This document shows positions 1 to 6,744 of a DNA stretch of 6,752 nucleotides, in pieces. Where the stretch lies: NCBI GenBank assembly GCA_018400545.1, contig JAGYLT010000128.1, forward strand, positions 1 through 6,752, given 5' to 3'. This DNA comes from Bacteroidales bacterium. Lineage in GTDB: Bacteria > Bacteroidota > Bacteroidia > Bacteroidales > 4484-276. A model generated the notes under the pieces. The model had not been told where the DNA came from. It saw only the letters and a list, made by a program, of their open reading frames with translations, and did no database searches. Position 1 is the first letter of the stretch. Each line of letters begins with the position of its first letter. Both the position numbers and the translations under genes were made by a program.

Positions 1-9
1 CTACTCTCT

Positions 10-1458
10 CTATCCCACACTACCTTCAAGACTGATGGTGAGTAGTTTTTGGGCTTCTACTGCGAATTCCATAGGCAGCTTTTTGAGCACCTCTTTGGCA
101 TATCCGTTTACAATTAGCCCGATGGCATTTTCCTCGCTGATGCCACGCTGGAGACAGTAAAACAACTGATCTTCCGAAATCTTGGAGGTTGTGGCCTCGT
201 GCTCCACAACGGAAGATTTATTTTCATTGTGGATGTACGGATAGGTATGCGCGCCGCATTTGTCGCCCAAAAGCAGGGAATCGCACTGCGAAAAGTTTCG
301 TGAGTTTTCCGCCCTGCGCGACATCCGCACCAGACCGCGATAACTGTTATTGCTTTGGCCTGCCGAAATCCCCTTGGAGATGATTGTGCTTTTGGTGTTC
401 TTGCCGAGATGGATCATTTTGGATCCGGTATCGGCCTGCTGGTGATTGTTGGTTACGGCTACCGAGTAAAACTCACCCACCGAATTATCGCCCATCAAAA
501 TACAGCTTGGATATTTCCAGGTGATTGCCGAACCGGTTTCCACCTGGGTCCACGATATTTTGGAATTGGCCCCACGACACATGCCGCGCTTGGTCACAAA
601 ATTGTAAACCCCGCCTTTACCTTTTGAATTTCCCGGATACCAGTTCTGCACCGTTGAATATTTTACTTCGGCATCCTTCAGGGAGATAATTTCTACGATG
701 GCCGCATGCAATTGGTTTTCGTCGCGCTGGGGAGCAGTGCATCCCTCGAGGTAACTCACATAGCTGCCCTCATCAGCAACAATCAATGTGCGCTCAAACT
801 GGCCGGTATTTGCGGCATTGATCCTGAAATAAGTTGACAATTCCACCGGACACCTGACACCTTTAGGGATGTAGCAAAACGAACCATCGGAAAATACTGC
901 TGAATTCAATGCTGCAAAATAATTATCCGTGTAAGGCACAACCGTACCCATATGTTTTTTAACCAGTTCGGGATGCTTTTGAACCGCCTCGCTGAACGAC
1001 ATGAAAATAATGCCCAGCTTTTCCAGGGTCTCTGTAAATGTTGTTTTCACCGAAACGCTGTCGATTACGGCATCTACAGCCACACCCGAAAGTAGTTTTT
1101 GTTCCTCAAGTGAAATACCAAGTTTGTTGAATGTTTCCAGCAATTCCGGATCAACCTCATCTAAGCTGTCCAACTGCTTTTTCTTTTTGGGTGCAGCATA
1201 GTAAATAATATCCTGATAATCGATGGGCGGATGGTTCAGATGCGCCCAATCGGGCTCTTCGATGGTGAGCCAGTGGCGGTAGGCCTTCAAACGGAATTCC
1301 AGCATCCACTCCGGTTCGTTTTTCTTTGCAGAAATAAACCGGATGGTATCTTCACTAAGCCCTCTTGGAGCTGTATCCATTTCAATATCTGTGTAAAAGC
1401 CATATTTGTATTCACCTCTGGTGACGTTGTCAATCAATACATTTTCGTCTTCAGCCAT
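10..1458 (-). CDS. sufB: SufB, Fe-S cluster assembly scaffold protein
   Basis: 482-residue cytoplasmic protein, close to the usual SufB length (about 470-495). SufB is the core of the SufBC2D complex, on which Fe-S clusters are built from sulfide delivered by SufS (with SufE/SufU) and energised by the SufC ATPase. Sequence evidence: the YLEGCTAPQ motif with Cys240 (likely counterpart of E. coli Cys254, a proposed sulfur entry site), Cys392 in [10 protein letters not shown] (likely counterpart of Cys405), the His420-Glu421 pair in VEHEATTS at the SufB-SufD interface, and the highly conserved ending [13 protein letters not shown] through FAVEAQKLL. The N-terminal region (about 1-100) and the beta-helix core (about 130-400) look intact. 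The ATG at 1458 gives the family-typical N-terminus; no Shine-Dalgarno is visible, only an A-rich leader. The stop TAG lies at 12-10, so sufC and sufD, the usual next genes, would be off the left edge. Identification is very secure. Confidence 0.97.
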   Translation of the reverse strand: MAEDENVLIDNVTRGEYKYGFYTDIEMDTAPRGLSEDTIRFISAKKNEPEWMLEFRLKAYRHWLTIEEPDWAHLNHPPIDYQDIIYYAAPKKKKQLDSLDEVDPELLETFNKLGISLEEQKLLSGVAVDAVIDSVSVKTTFTETLEKLGIIFMSFSEAVQKHPELVKKHMGTVVPYTDNYFAALNSAVFSDGSFCYIPKGVRCPVELSTYFRINAANTGQFERTLIVADEGSYVSYLEGCTAPQRDENQLHAAIVEIISLKDAEVKYSTVQNWYPGNSKGKGGVYNFVTKRGMCRGANSKISWTQVETGSAITWKYPSCILMGDNSVGEFYSVAVTNNHQQADTGSKMIHLGKNTKSTIISKGISAGQSNNSYRGLVRMSRRAENSRNFSQCDSLLLGDKCGAHTYPYIHNENKSSVVEHEATTSKISEDQLFYCLQRGISEENAIGLIVNGYAKEVLKKLPMEFAVEAQKLLTISLEGSVG

Positions 1459-1510
1459 GAGTCATCTTGTTGTTTAAAAATGTTACAAAAACATGTATCA
1501 AAAAAGCATG

Positions 1511-1538
1511 CAAAGTTAATTATTTTTAAGCACTCAAA
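1511..1538 (-). promoter_or_regulatory. Probable sufB promoter, Bacteroidota type
   Basis: Read on the minus strand, TAACTTTG (1518-1511) matches the Bacteroidota -7 consensus TAnnTTTG exactly. A TTTG at 1538-1535 could be the -33 element, with a 16-base spacer, slightly shorter than the usual 17-23. Transcription would begin near 1505 and leave a leader of roughly 45 bases before the sufB ATG. The leader is A/T rich and has a weak 5-bp inverted repeat (ATGTT 1480-1484, AACAT 1490-1494). The match is by eye; the start site is inferred. Confidence 0.5.
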
Positions 1539-1680
1539 TACCTATTTAGCATTGCTGTAATAATTTGAAAACAGGTATCCGGTGCATTGAGTTCAACACA
1601 TCTTCATCTAATTAGTTCAGCCATTTCGCTATTTAAAACCCTGTACAATTAACCATATAACTGAGGTTGTGATTTATGTC

Positions 1681-1688
1681 TAATTTTG
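1681..1688 (+). promoter_or_regulatory. Candidate -7 element for thiL-uvrC
   Basis: TAATTTTG matches the Bacteroidota -7 consensus TAnnTTTG. The -33 side is weak: a CTG at 1661-1663, 17 bases upstream, stands where TTG is expected. If used, transcription would start near 1694, giving a leader of about 18 bases before the ATG at 1712. It would lie downstream of the alternative ATG at 1676, so it would rule that start out. The rest of 1539-1680 holds no other convincing signal; there is no TPP-riboswitch-like fold that I can recognise ahead of this thiamine gene. Confidence 0.33.
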
Positions 1689-1711
1689 CAGCTCATTTTT
1701 TAATTCGGGAT

Positions 1712-2764
1712 ATGTTTGAAAAAAGAGATAATAAGAAAAAGGAAGTAACGGAACTTGGCGAATTTGGTTTGATTGACCACCTGACACAGAACCGGAAAAA
1801 CATACAGAAATCAACAATCCAGGGCATTGGCGACGACACGGCGGTGATTGATGCCGGCGATCAGTATATGCTTGTAACCAAAGATTTGCTTTTGGAAGGC
1901 GTCCACTTCGACCTGACTTATTTTCCGTTGAAGCATCTGGGCTACAAAGCCATCACGGTAAACCTGTCGGATATTTACGCCATGAACGGCACTCCACGCC
2001 AGGTGATTGTAGGGTTAGGTGTTTCGAGCCGTTTCCAGGTTGAAGCACTGGAAGAGCTTTACAGTGGTATGTACCTGGCCTGCGACAGATATGGTATTGA
2101 CCTGGTGGGTGGCGATACCACAAGTAGCCAGCGCGGGTTGTTCCTTTCGGTTACAGCCGTTGGCACGGTTGCAAAGGACAAACTGGTTTATCGTGGCCCG
2201 GCGTTAGAAGGAGATTTGATTTGCGTTTCAGGAGATTTGGGCGGCGCTTATGCCGGATTGCTGGTGCTGGAACGCGAAAAAGCGGTATTTAAAGCCAATC
2301 CCAATATGCAACCCGATCTTGAAGGTCAGGATTATATCCTGGAAAAGCAACTCAAACCCGAAGCACGCCCGGATATCGTCAAAATGCTGGATGACCTGAA
2401 GATTAAACCATCAGCAATGATTGACATTTCGGATGGACTGGCTTCGGAAATCAAACATATTTGCAAACATTCGGACCTGGGTGCTACGATTTATGAAGAC
2501 AAAATTCCCATCGACCAGAAAACCTACGATACAGCGCGGTCTTTCAAAATGGATCCAACCATGTACGCTTTGAATGGCGGAGAAGATTATGAATTGCTGT
2601 TTACCATAAAAAGTACGGAATTCGAAAAAGTAAAAAACAGCCAGGATATCACAGTCATCGGGCATATGACCCACAAAAGCAACGGCATCAATTTGATCAC
2701 CAAATCCGGGCCGGTGGCAGAAATCAAAGCCCAGGGTTGGGACCACATGCGAAAGGCGGAATAA
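1712..2764 (+). CDS. thiL: Thiamine-monophosphate kinase ThiL
   Basis: ThiL phosphorylates thiamine monophosphate with ATP to give thiamine diphosphate, the active cofactor, in the cytoplasm. It belongs to the PurM/AIR-synthase-like superfamily. Numbering from the ATG at 1712 (350 residues), visible motifs are GIGDDTAVID (38-47, metal/ATP binding), VTKDLLLEGVHF (55-66), VNLSDIYAMNGTP (83-95), GGDTTSS (133-139), VSGDLGGAYAG (172-182), DISDGLASE (238-246) and GGEDYELLFT (289-298), in the family's order. I chose 1712 because MFEKRDNKK followed by ELGEFGLIDHL is where Bacteroidota ThiL proteins normally begin. An in-frame ATG at 1676, with a GAGG at 1663-1666, would add 12 residues unlike the family. 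The stop TAA abuts the ATG of uvrC, so the two are probably co-transcribed. No defects seen. Confidence 0.94.
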   Translation: MFEKRDNKKKEVTELGEFGLIDHLTQNRKNIQKSTIQGIGDDTAVIDAGDQYMLVTKDLLLEGVHFDLTYFPLKHLGYKAITVNLSDIYAMNGTPRQVIVGLGVSSRFQVEALEELYSGMYLACDRYGIDLVGGDTTSSQRGLFLSVTAVGTVAKDKLVYRGPALEGDLICVSGDLGGAYAGLLVLEREKAVFKANPNMQPDLEGQDYILEKQLKPEARPDIVKMLDDLKIKPSAMIDISDGLASEIKHICKHSDLGATIYEDKIPIDQKTYDTARSFKMDPTMYALNGGEDYELLFTIKSTEFEKVKNSQDITVIGHMTHKSNGINLITKSGPVAEIKAQGWDHMRKAE

Positions 2765-4589
2765 ATGGCCCCCTCAAATCCAAATATGGACAAGCTGGAG
2801 CCTGTTATCAGGACTTTGCCTGACAGGCCCGGCGTGTATCAGTATCTGGACGATAAGGGAAAAATCATTTACATCGGCAAGGCTAAATCGCTCAAAAAAA
2901 GGGTTTCATCTTATTTCAATAAGGATTCCGGAATTTTCGGGAAAACCGCTGTGATGGTAAAGAAAATTTTCGACATCCGGCACATTGTCGTAAACTCAGA
3001 ACTGGATGCCCTGCTGCTGGAAAATAACCTGATCAAAAAATACCAGCCCCGCTATAACGTAAACCTGAAAGACGACAAGTCCTTCCCCTGGATTTGCATC
3101 AAGAAAGAACGCTTTCCCCGGATTTTTCCCACAAGAAATGTGATCCGTGACGGCTCTGAATATTTTGGGCCTTATGCCTCGGTGAAGGTGATGAACACCC
3201 TGCTGGGGCTGATCAGGCAATTGTATCATATCCGCACCTGCAAACACAACCTGAGCAAAAAAAATGTGGAAGCCGGAAAATTTAAAGTTTGCTTAGAATA
3301 TCATCTTGGCAATTGCCTGGGGCCCTGCGAAGGTTTGCAAACTGAGGAAGATTATGAAGAAACACTGAAGGAAATCAGGCAAATCATCAAGGGCAATATT
3401 TCGAATGTGCTTTCGGAATTGAAAACTTTAATGCAAAAGCACGCCGATGCGCTTGCATTTGAAAAAGCGCAGGCGGTGAAAGAAAAGATTGAGCTGCTGG
3501 AAAAATACCAGTCGAAATCCATGGTCGTGAACCCTAAAATCCATGATGTGGATGTTTTTTCCATCATCACCGACCAGGATGCCGGCTATGTGAATTATCT
3601 GAAAATCATCAACGGAGCCATCGTTCAGGCGCATACTATCGAGATGAAAAAGAAACTGGACGAGAGCCGGGAACAGTTGTTATCGCTGGCCATCACCGAT
3701 ATCCGGCAACGTTTCGACAGCACCTCAAACGAAATCCTGATCCCCTTCGAACTGGATTTTTCCATTCCGGATGTTACGTTCACGGTTCCTAAAATCGGTG
3801 ACAAAAAACACCTCGTGGAGCTTTCGGAGCGCAACGCCAAATACTACCTGATGGAAAAACGCAAGCAACTGGAACTCACCGATCCCGAAAGGCACACCAA
3901 ACGCATCCTGGCCACCATGCAAAAAGACCTCAGGATGAAGGAACCACCGCGCCATATCGAATGTTTCGACAATTCCAACATGCAGGGGAATTACCCGGTG
4001 GCTGCCATGGTATGCTTTAAAAATGCCAAACCGAGCAAAAAGACTACCGCCATTACAACATCAAACTGTGGATGGTCCTGACGATTATGCTTCGATGGAG
4101 GAGGTGATTTTCCGAAGATACAAACGGCTTTTGGACGAGAACCAGGATTTGCCGCAACTCATCGTGATTGATGGCGGCAAAGGGCAACTTTCGGCATCTG
4201 TAAAAAGTCTTGAGAAACTTAATCTGAGGGGAAAGATCACCATCATCGGAATAGCCAAGCGGCTCGAAGAGCTCTATTTTCCTGACGATCCGCTACCCAT
4301 TCACCTGGATAAAAAATCCGAATCCCTGAAAATTATCCAGCACCTGCGCGACGAAGCCCACCGCTTTGGCATCACACACTATCGCAAACGCCATGAAAAA
4401 GGCACCATCAAAAGTGAGCTCACCGAGATTGAGGGAATCGGCGAAACCATTGCCGGTAAACTGCTGACCAATTTCAGATCCGTAAAAAAGATTAAAGCGG
4501 CAAGCCTTGAAGAACTGCAGGATGCCATCGGCAAATCAAAGGGTGAGCTGGTTTACAGGCATTACAAAAACAAGCAGGATCAATCCTAA
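2765..4589 (+). CDS. uvrC: Excinuclease ABC subunit UvrC, reading frame broken by two -1 shifts
   Basis: UvrC makes both incisions around DNA lesions in nucleotide excision repair together with UvrA and UvrB. The uninterrupted first part (2765-4081) encodes 438 residues. It has a GIY-YIG nuclease for the 3' cut (GVY 23-25, YIG 36-38, Arg46, Glu86), a four-cysteine cluster (Cys159, 176, 184, 188) of the kind reported to bind a 4Fe-4S cluster, a UVR motif for UvrB contact (about 217-250), and the start of the RNase H-like nuclease (Asp402 in ECFDNSN). After PSKK (423-426) the frame runs into 12 nonsense residues and a TGA at 4079-4081. Adding back one A in each of two A-runs gives a normal 608-residue UvrC ending at 4589. 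As written, the protein would lack the 5'-cutting nuclease and the helix-hairpin-helix. The ATG directly follows the thiL stop; an alternative ATG at 2786 (MDKLEPV) is equally plausible. Family identity is certain; whether the gene is truly broken is not. Confidence 0.93.
4037..4065 (+). other. Double -1 frameshift site in uvrC
   Basis: Up to 4042 the frame from 2765 reads PSKK. The expected UvrC residues DYRHYNIK then appear in the next frame (codons from 4042 to 4065), and TVDGPDDYASMEE in the third frame from 4065. Each change is accounted for by one missing A: in the five-A run 4037-4041 and in the three-A run 4063-4065. The 8-residue stretch between the two sites is conserved in UvrC, which favours two separate deletions over one insertion. 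It may be a sequencing or assembly error, or a recent real mutation. Confidence 0.85.
4065..4589 (+). CDS. uvrC: UvrC C-terminal part (RNase H-like nuclease and HhH), displaced frame
   Basis: This is the remainder of uvrC in the frame reached after both shifts; it aligns as residues 435-608 of the repaired protein. It contains VIDGGKGQ with the second catalytic Asp (Asp470), the RDEAHRF motif with the catalytic His (His533), and the tandem helix-hairpin-helix region (about 553-600, EIEGIGETIAGKLL onward) that binds DNA near the 5' incision. The first ATG in this frame is at 4023, but residues 4023-4064 there are an out-of-frame shadow of the upstream gene. Another in-frame ATG is at 4095. Neither is likely to be a real start. 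Its conservation to the last residue shows little decay. It ends 4 bases past the stop of the convergent permease gene. Confidence 0.88.
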   Translation, partial: TVDGPDDYASMEEVIFRRYKRLLDENQDLPQLIVIDGGKGQLSASVKSLEKLNLRGKITIIGIAKRLEELYFPDDPLPIHLDKKSESLKIIQHLRDEAHRFGITHYRKRHEKGTIKSELTEIEGIGETIAGKLLTNFRSVKKIKAASLEELQDAIGKSKGELVYRHYKNKQDQS

Positions 4590-6301
4590 TGGTTGAAGAT
4601 CAATTTTAGAATTTGTTCATCATTTTTTTTGTGGGAAACTATTTTATCGGCATGCTTACCAACGAGATAAGCCGCCAGTAAATACTGCGCATTGTCAAGA
4701 TCGAATAGCTGCTCAGGATCGGGGCGTTTTTCAGGGAACTGCAATTCCGCTCCCGAATAACGCACGTGCATTTCCAGTTTCAGTTCGTCAAAAATCACTT
4801 CCACAATTATTTCTTCACCTTTCAAAACACCTGAACCGAAGAGCAGTTCCATTAATTCGTGCATGGCAGCCGAAACCTTGAAAACAACGTCTCTTCTGGC
4901 GCCCCATCTGCCACCCTGTTTTTCCATGGTATCAAATATTTTCCCTGAAAAATCCTCACCCTGCCTAAATTTTAACTGAACTTTTTTACTGATTCCAATG
5001 CGCAGGATCAGGTTGAGCATGACAGCAGTTACCGTAGCCAGCGAGAGTGAAGAGCTGAAAACAGGGTAAATCCAGTCGTGCAAGCCGCTGTAAACATCAC
5101 CAAGCACGTAAACACTCAACCCAAAAATAATTGAAATCCCAACCACAAAAGTTTTTCTGGCATCCAGCATCCTCGACATAATGATTTGCAGTCCTGCAAT
5201 GATCATAAATGAAACCGAGTATATCAAAGTGGCACCAATAACGGGCAGCGGCATCAGCAGGAAAAACTCCGATACTTTGGGCATGAAGGCAAGCACGATC
5301 AACAGCGCACCCATAAACCACGCAATGCTTCTGCTGGTGGCACCGGTTGCGATGGATAACCCAACATTGGCCGATGAGGTTGACTGGCCAAACCCGCCAA
5401 GCAAACCCGGCAAAATCCCTCCAATTCCGTCTGCAAAAATTCCTCCGGAAACCGATTTCATATCCGGGCGCTTCCAGTTGACATCGTTGATCTTTTGGGC
5501 TGTGGAGATATCACCTACAGTTTTTAAAGTCGAGCTCAACGTGGCAATGGTAAAGGGAATGATAAGCACAGGATCAATTTTCCAGCCGAAATCTTTAATG
5601 TGCGGAAAGGCAAGAAACTGCGTTTCGCCCAGCTTTGCAAGTTCTGCCTGGGTGAACAAACCAAGCAGAGCAGCCAGGAGGTAGCCAAAAATAATTCCGA
5701 TCAACACACTGTAAAGCCTCAGCTTTCCTTTTGAATAAACATTCAGCGCCACCATCAGGGCCAGGGTAGAAACCCCGGTAATCAGTTCGGCGGTAGTAAC
5801 TGAATTATCTCCGGCACCGACCCCCACAAAACTTTCCATGGTCAGCGGTATCACCACCACACCGACCATCATCACGATGACTCCGGTGACTTCGGAAGGA
5901 AACAGGAACCTGAGGCGATTCATAAACCGGGATAAAATCACTTCAATAAAACCAACAAAACCGGTCATACCAAAAAGCAGTGGGAATCCGCCCATTGTCG
6001 CAGCCGTCATTGAAGCTGATAAATAGGAAGGGCCGCAAACTGAAGGAACAAGATACCCGGAACCAATTCCCCTTTTTTTAAAAGATTGCAATACGGTAAC
6101 AATGCCTGCCGAGATCATCGAAATGCTGATGAATCCCTCTGCTGAACGCTGGTCCACCATATCACCCATATGAGCGATCAACAATACCGGCAGACAAATG
6201 GAAATAAAAAATATGCTTACATGCTGCAGTCCGATGATCAGTGCCTCAAAAAAAGGCGGCCTATCATGGAGACCATAAATAAGGTTGGCTGGCTTTTTCA
6301 T
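4586..6301 (-). CDS. NCS2-type (uracil/xanthine) permease with C-terminal ATPase-like domain
   Basis: 571-residue inner-membrane protein. Residues about 18-435 form the multi-spanning NCS2 (nucleobase:cation symporter 2, UraA/XanQ/UapA) core, a family with 14 membrane segments. Landmarks are the Gln-His pair of TM1 (Gln26-His27), a VGD motif (262-264) in the TM8 region, and NVGLSIATG (312-320), which fits the NCS2 signature NxGxxxxT. The usual TM8 Glu before the GD motif is Lys260, and the Gln/Glu before the signature Asn is Ala311, so classical uracil or xanthine transport is not assured. Residues about 450-571 form a soluble extension that resembles a degenerate GHKL/anti-sigma-type ATPase domain; typical NCS2 proteins of 430-480 residues lack it. 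The ATG at 6301 gives a sensible N-terminus with an A-rich leader and no Shine-Dalgarno. It is transcribed alone, divergent from the small gene to its right and convergent with uvrC. The substrate is unknown. Confidence 0.85.
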   Translation of the reverse strand: MKKPANLIYGLHDRPPFFEALIIGLQHVSIFFISICLPVLLIAHMGDMVDQRSAEGFISISMISAGIVTVLQSFKKRGIGSGYLVPSVCGPSYLSASMTAATMGGFPLLFGMTGFVGFIEVILSRFMNRLRFLFPSEVTGVIVMMVGVVVIPLTMESFVGVGAGDNSVTTAELITGVSTLALMVALNVYSKGKLRLYSVLIGIIFGYLLAALLGLFTQAELAKLGETQFLAFPHIKDFGWKIDPVLIIPFTIATLSSTLKTVGDISTAQKINDVNWKRPDMKSVSGGIFADGIGGILPGLLGGFGQSTSSANVGLSIATGATSRSIAWFMGALLIVLAFMPKVSEFFLLMPLPVIGATLIYSVSFMIIAGLQIIMSRMLDARKTFVVGISIIFGLSVYVLGDVYSGLHDWIYPVFSSSLSLATVTAVMLNLILRIGISKKVQLKFRQGEDFSGKIFDTMEKQGGRWGARRDVVFKVSAAMHELMELLFGSGVLKGEEIIVEVIFDELKLEMHVRYSGAELQFPEKRPDPEQLFDLDNAQYLLAAYLVGKHADKIVSHKKNDEQILKLIFNH

Positions 6302-6347
6302 AATTCACGCTTTGATTTGACTTGTAAAATTAGAAATTTTTTCCTTG

Positions 6348-6376
6348 TTGGAGATTGGGAATTCTTGGTAATTTTG
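6348..6376 (+). promoter_or_regulatory. Probable Bacteroidota-type promoter for the DUF4342 gene
   Basis: TTG at 6348-6350 and TAATTTTG at 6369-6376 match the -33 and -7 elements with an 18-base spacer, within the usual 17-23. Transcription would start near 6382, leaving only about a dozen bases before the ATG at 6394. The position supports that ATG rather than the in-frame ATG at 6355, which would lie inside the promoter. On the minus strand of 6302-6393 I see only an imperfect -7 match (TAATTTTA, 6332-6325) for the permease. Confidence 0.55.
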
Positions 6377-6393
6377 GGCAAAATTCTAATAAC

Positions 6394-6636
6394 ATGGAAA
6401 AACGAAATCACTTTAAAGTTACCGGAGATGAATTGCTTAAAAAAGTAAAGGAAATCATCCACGAAGGAAATGTAAACCGCATCATCATTAAAAATGAAGA
6501 AGGCAAAACATACCTGGAAATTCCCGTAACCATCGGCGTTATCGGAACCATTCTGGCACCAGTTTTTGCCGCAGTTGGTGCACTGGCTGCGCTGGCCGCA
6601 AATTTTAAAATAGAAGTAGTTAGGGCTGAGGAGTAG
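6394..6636 (+). CDS. Small DUF4342-type protein
   Basis: 80-residue protein. The N-terminal half has the pattern typical of DUF4342: a GDELLKKVKEIIHEGNV helix, then RIIIKNEEGKTYLEIPV, two predicted strands. A glycine/alanine-rich hydrophobic stretch (about residues 47-70, from IGVIGTILAP to ALAALAANF) and a short charged end IEVVRAEE follow. The hydrophobic stretch could be one membrane segment or a buried hairpin. The domain's function is not known to me; in other bacteria it occurs alone or after a UBA-like domain, which is absent here. The start at 6394 (MEKRNHFKVTG) was chosen over the ATG at 6355 because the extra 13 residues are unlike the family and overlap a promoter. It is divergent from the permease and has no downstream partner within the window. 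The family call is from memory of its pattern. Confidence 0.82.
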   Translation: MEKRNHFKVTGDELLKKVKEIIHEGNVNRIIIKNEEGKTYLEIPVTIGVIGTILAPVFAAVGALAALAANFKIEVVRAEE

Positions 6637-6647
6637 AAAAAGTTTAT

Positions 6648-6687
6648 AGTTGTGAGTTGTGAGTTGTGAGTTGTGAGTTGTGAGTTG
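6648..6687 (+). repeat. Heptamer tandem repeat AGTTGTG, 5.7 copies
   Basis: Five perfect copies of AGTTGTG (6648-6654, 6655-6661, 6662-6668, 6669-6675, 6676-6682) are followed by a partial AGTTG. The repeat begins 12 bases after the stop of the DUF4342 gene and is non-coding. The reverse strand is open across it, translating into a repetitive Asn-Ser-Gln-Leu-Thr-Thr-His pattern that is a by-product of the repeat and not a gene. Short heptamer arrays of this kind are frequent between genes in Bacteroidota and cyanobacteria. Confidence 0.95.
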
Positions 6688-6727
6688 AGCATTTGAAAAT
6701 GAGCGTTGAGTGAGGAGATAGTTAGTA

Positions 6728-6744
6728 AGTGGACAGTGGGCAGT
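6728..6744 (+). repeat. Degraded second heptamer repeat
   Basis: AGTGGAC (6728-6734), AGTGGGC (6735-6741) and AGT (6742-6744) form about 2.4 copies of a different 7-bp unit, one base changed, running into a T-run at the right edge. It may be the start or remnant of another heptamer array in the same intergenic space. Two copies are weak evidence on their own. Between the two arrays (6688-6727) I see only G- and A-rich sequence with no gene. Confidence 0.4.

Noticed and set aside
1480..1511. Small palindromes in the sufB leader (ACATGT 1491-1496, GCATGC 1506-1511, and ATGTT/AACAT)
   Set aside because: Arms of 3-5 bp in A/T-rich sequence are expected by chance; no match to an IscR- or Fur-like site that I can recognise.
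1231..1560. 109-residue plus-strand open frame over the sufB start
   Set aside because: Antisense to conserved SufB coding sequence and running through the sufB promoter; no family resemblance.
1539..1675. Possible TPP riboswitch ahead of thiL (CTGAGG at 1661-1666)
   Set aside because: Only a partial resemblance to the CUGAGA motif; the paired second half and the expected stems are absent.
4023..4064. Independent gene start for the second half of uvrC at the ATG 4023
   Set aside because: The residues from 4023 to 4064 in that frame do not resemble UvrC, and the conserved sequence for the same bases is found in the other two frames.
5181..5684. 167-residue plus-strand open frame inside the permease gene
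   Set aside because: Antisense shadow of the membrane core; its composition mirrors the hydrophobic codons opposite, and it has no promoter or recognisable domain.
6408..6692. 94-residue minus-strand open frame with a repetitive N-terminus
   Set aside because: It is antisense to the DUF4342 gene and its first residues are simply the translated heptamer repeat; no family resemblance.
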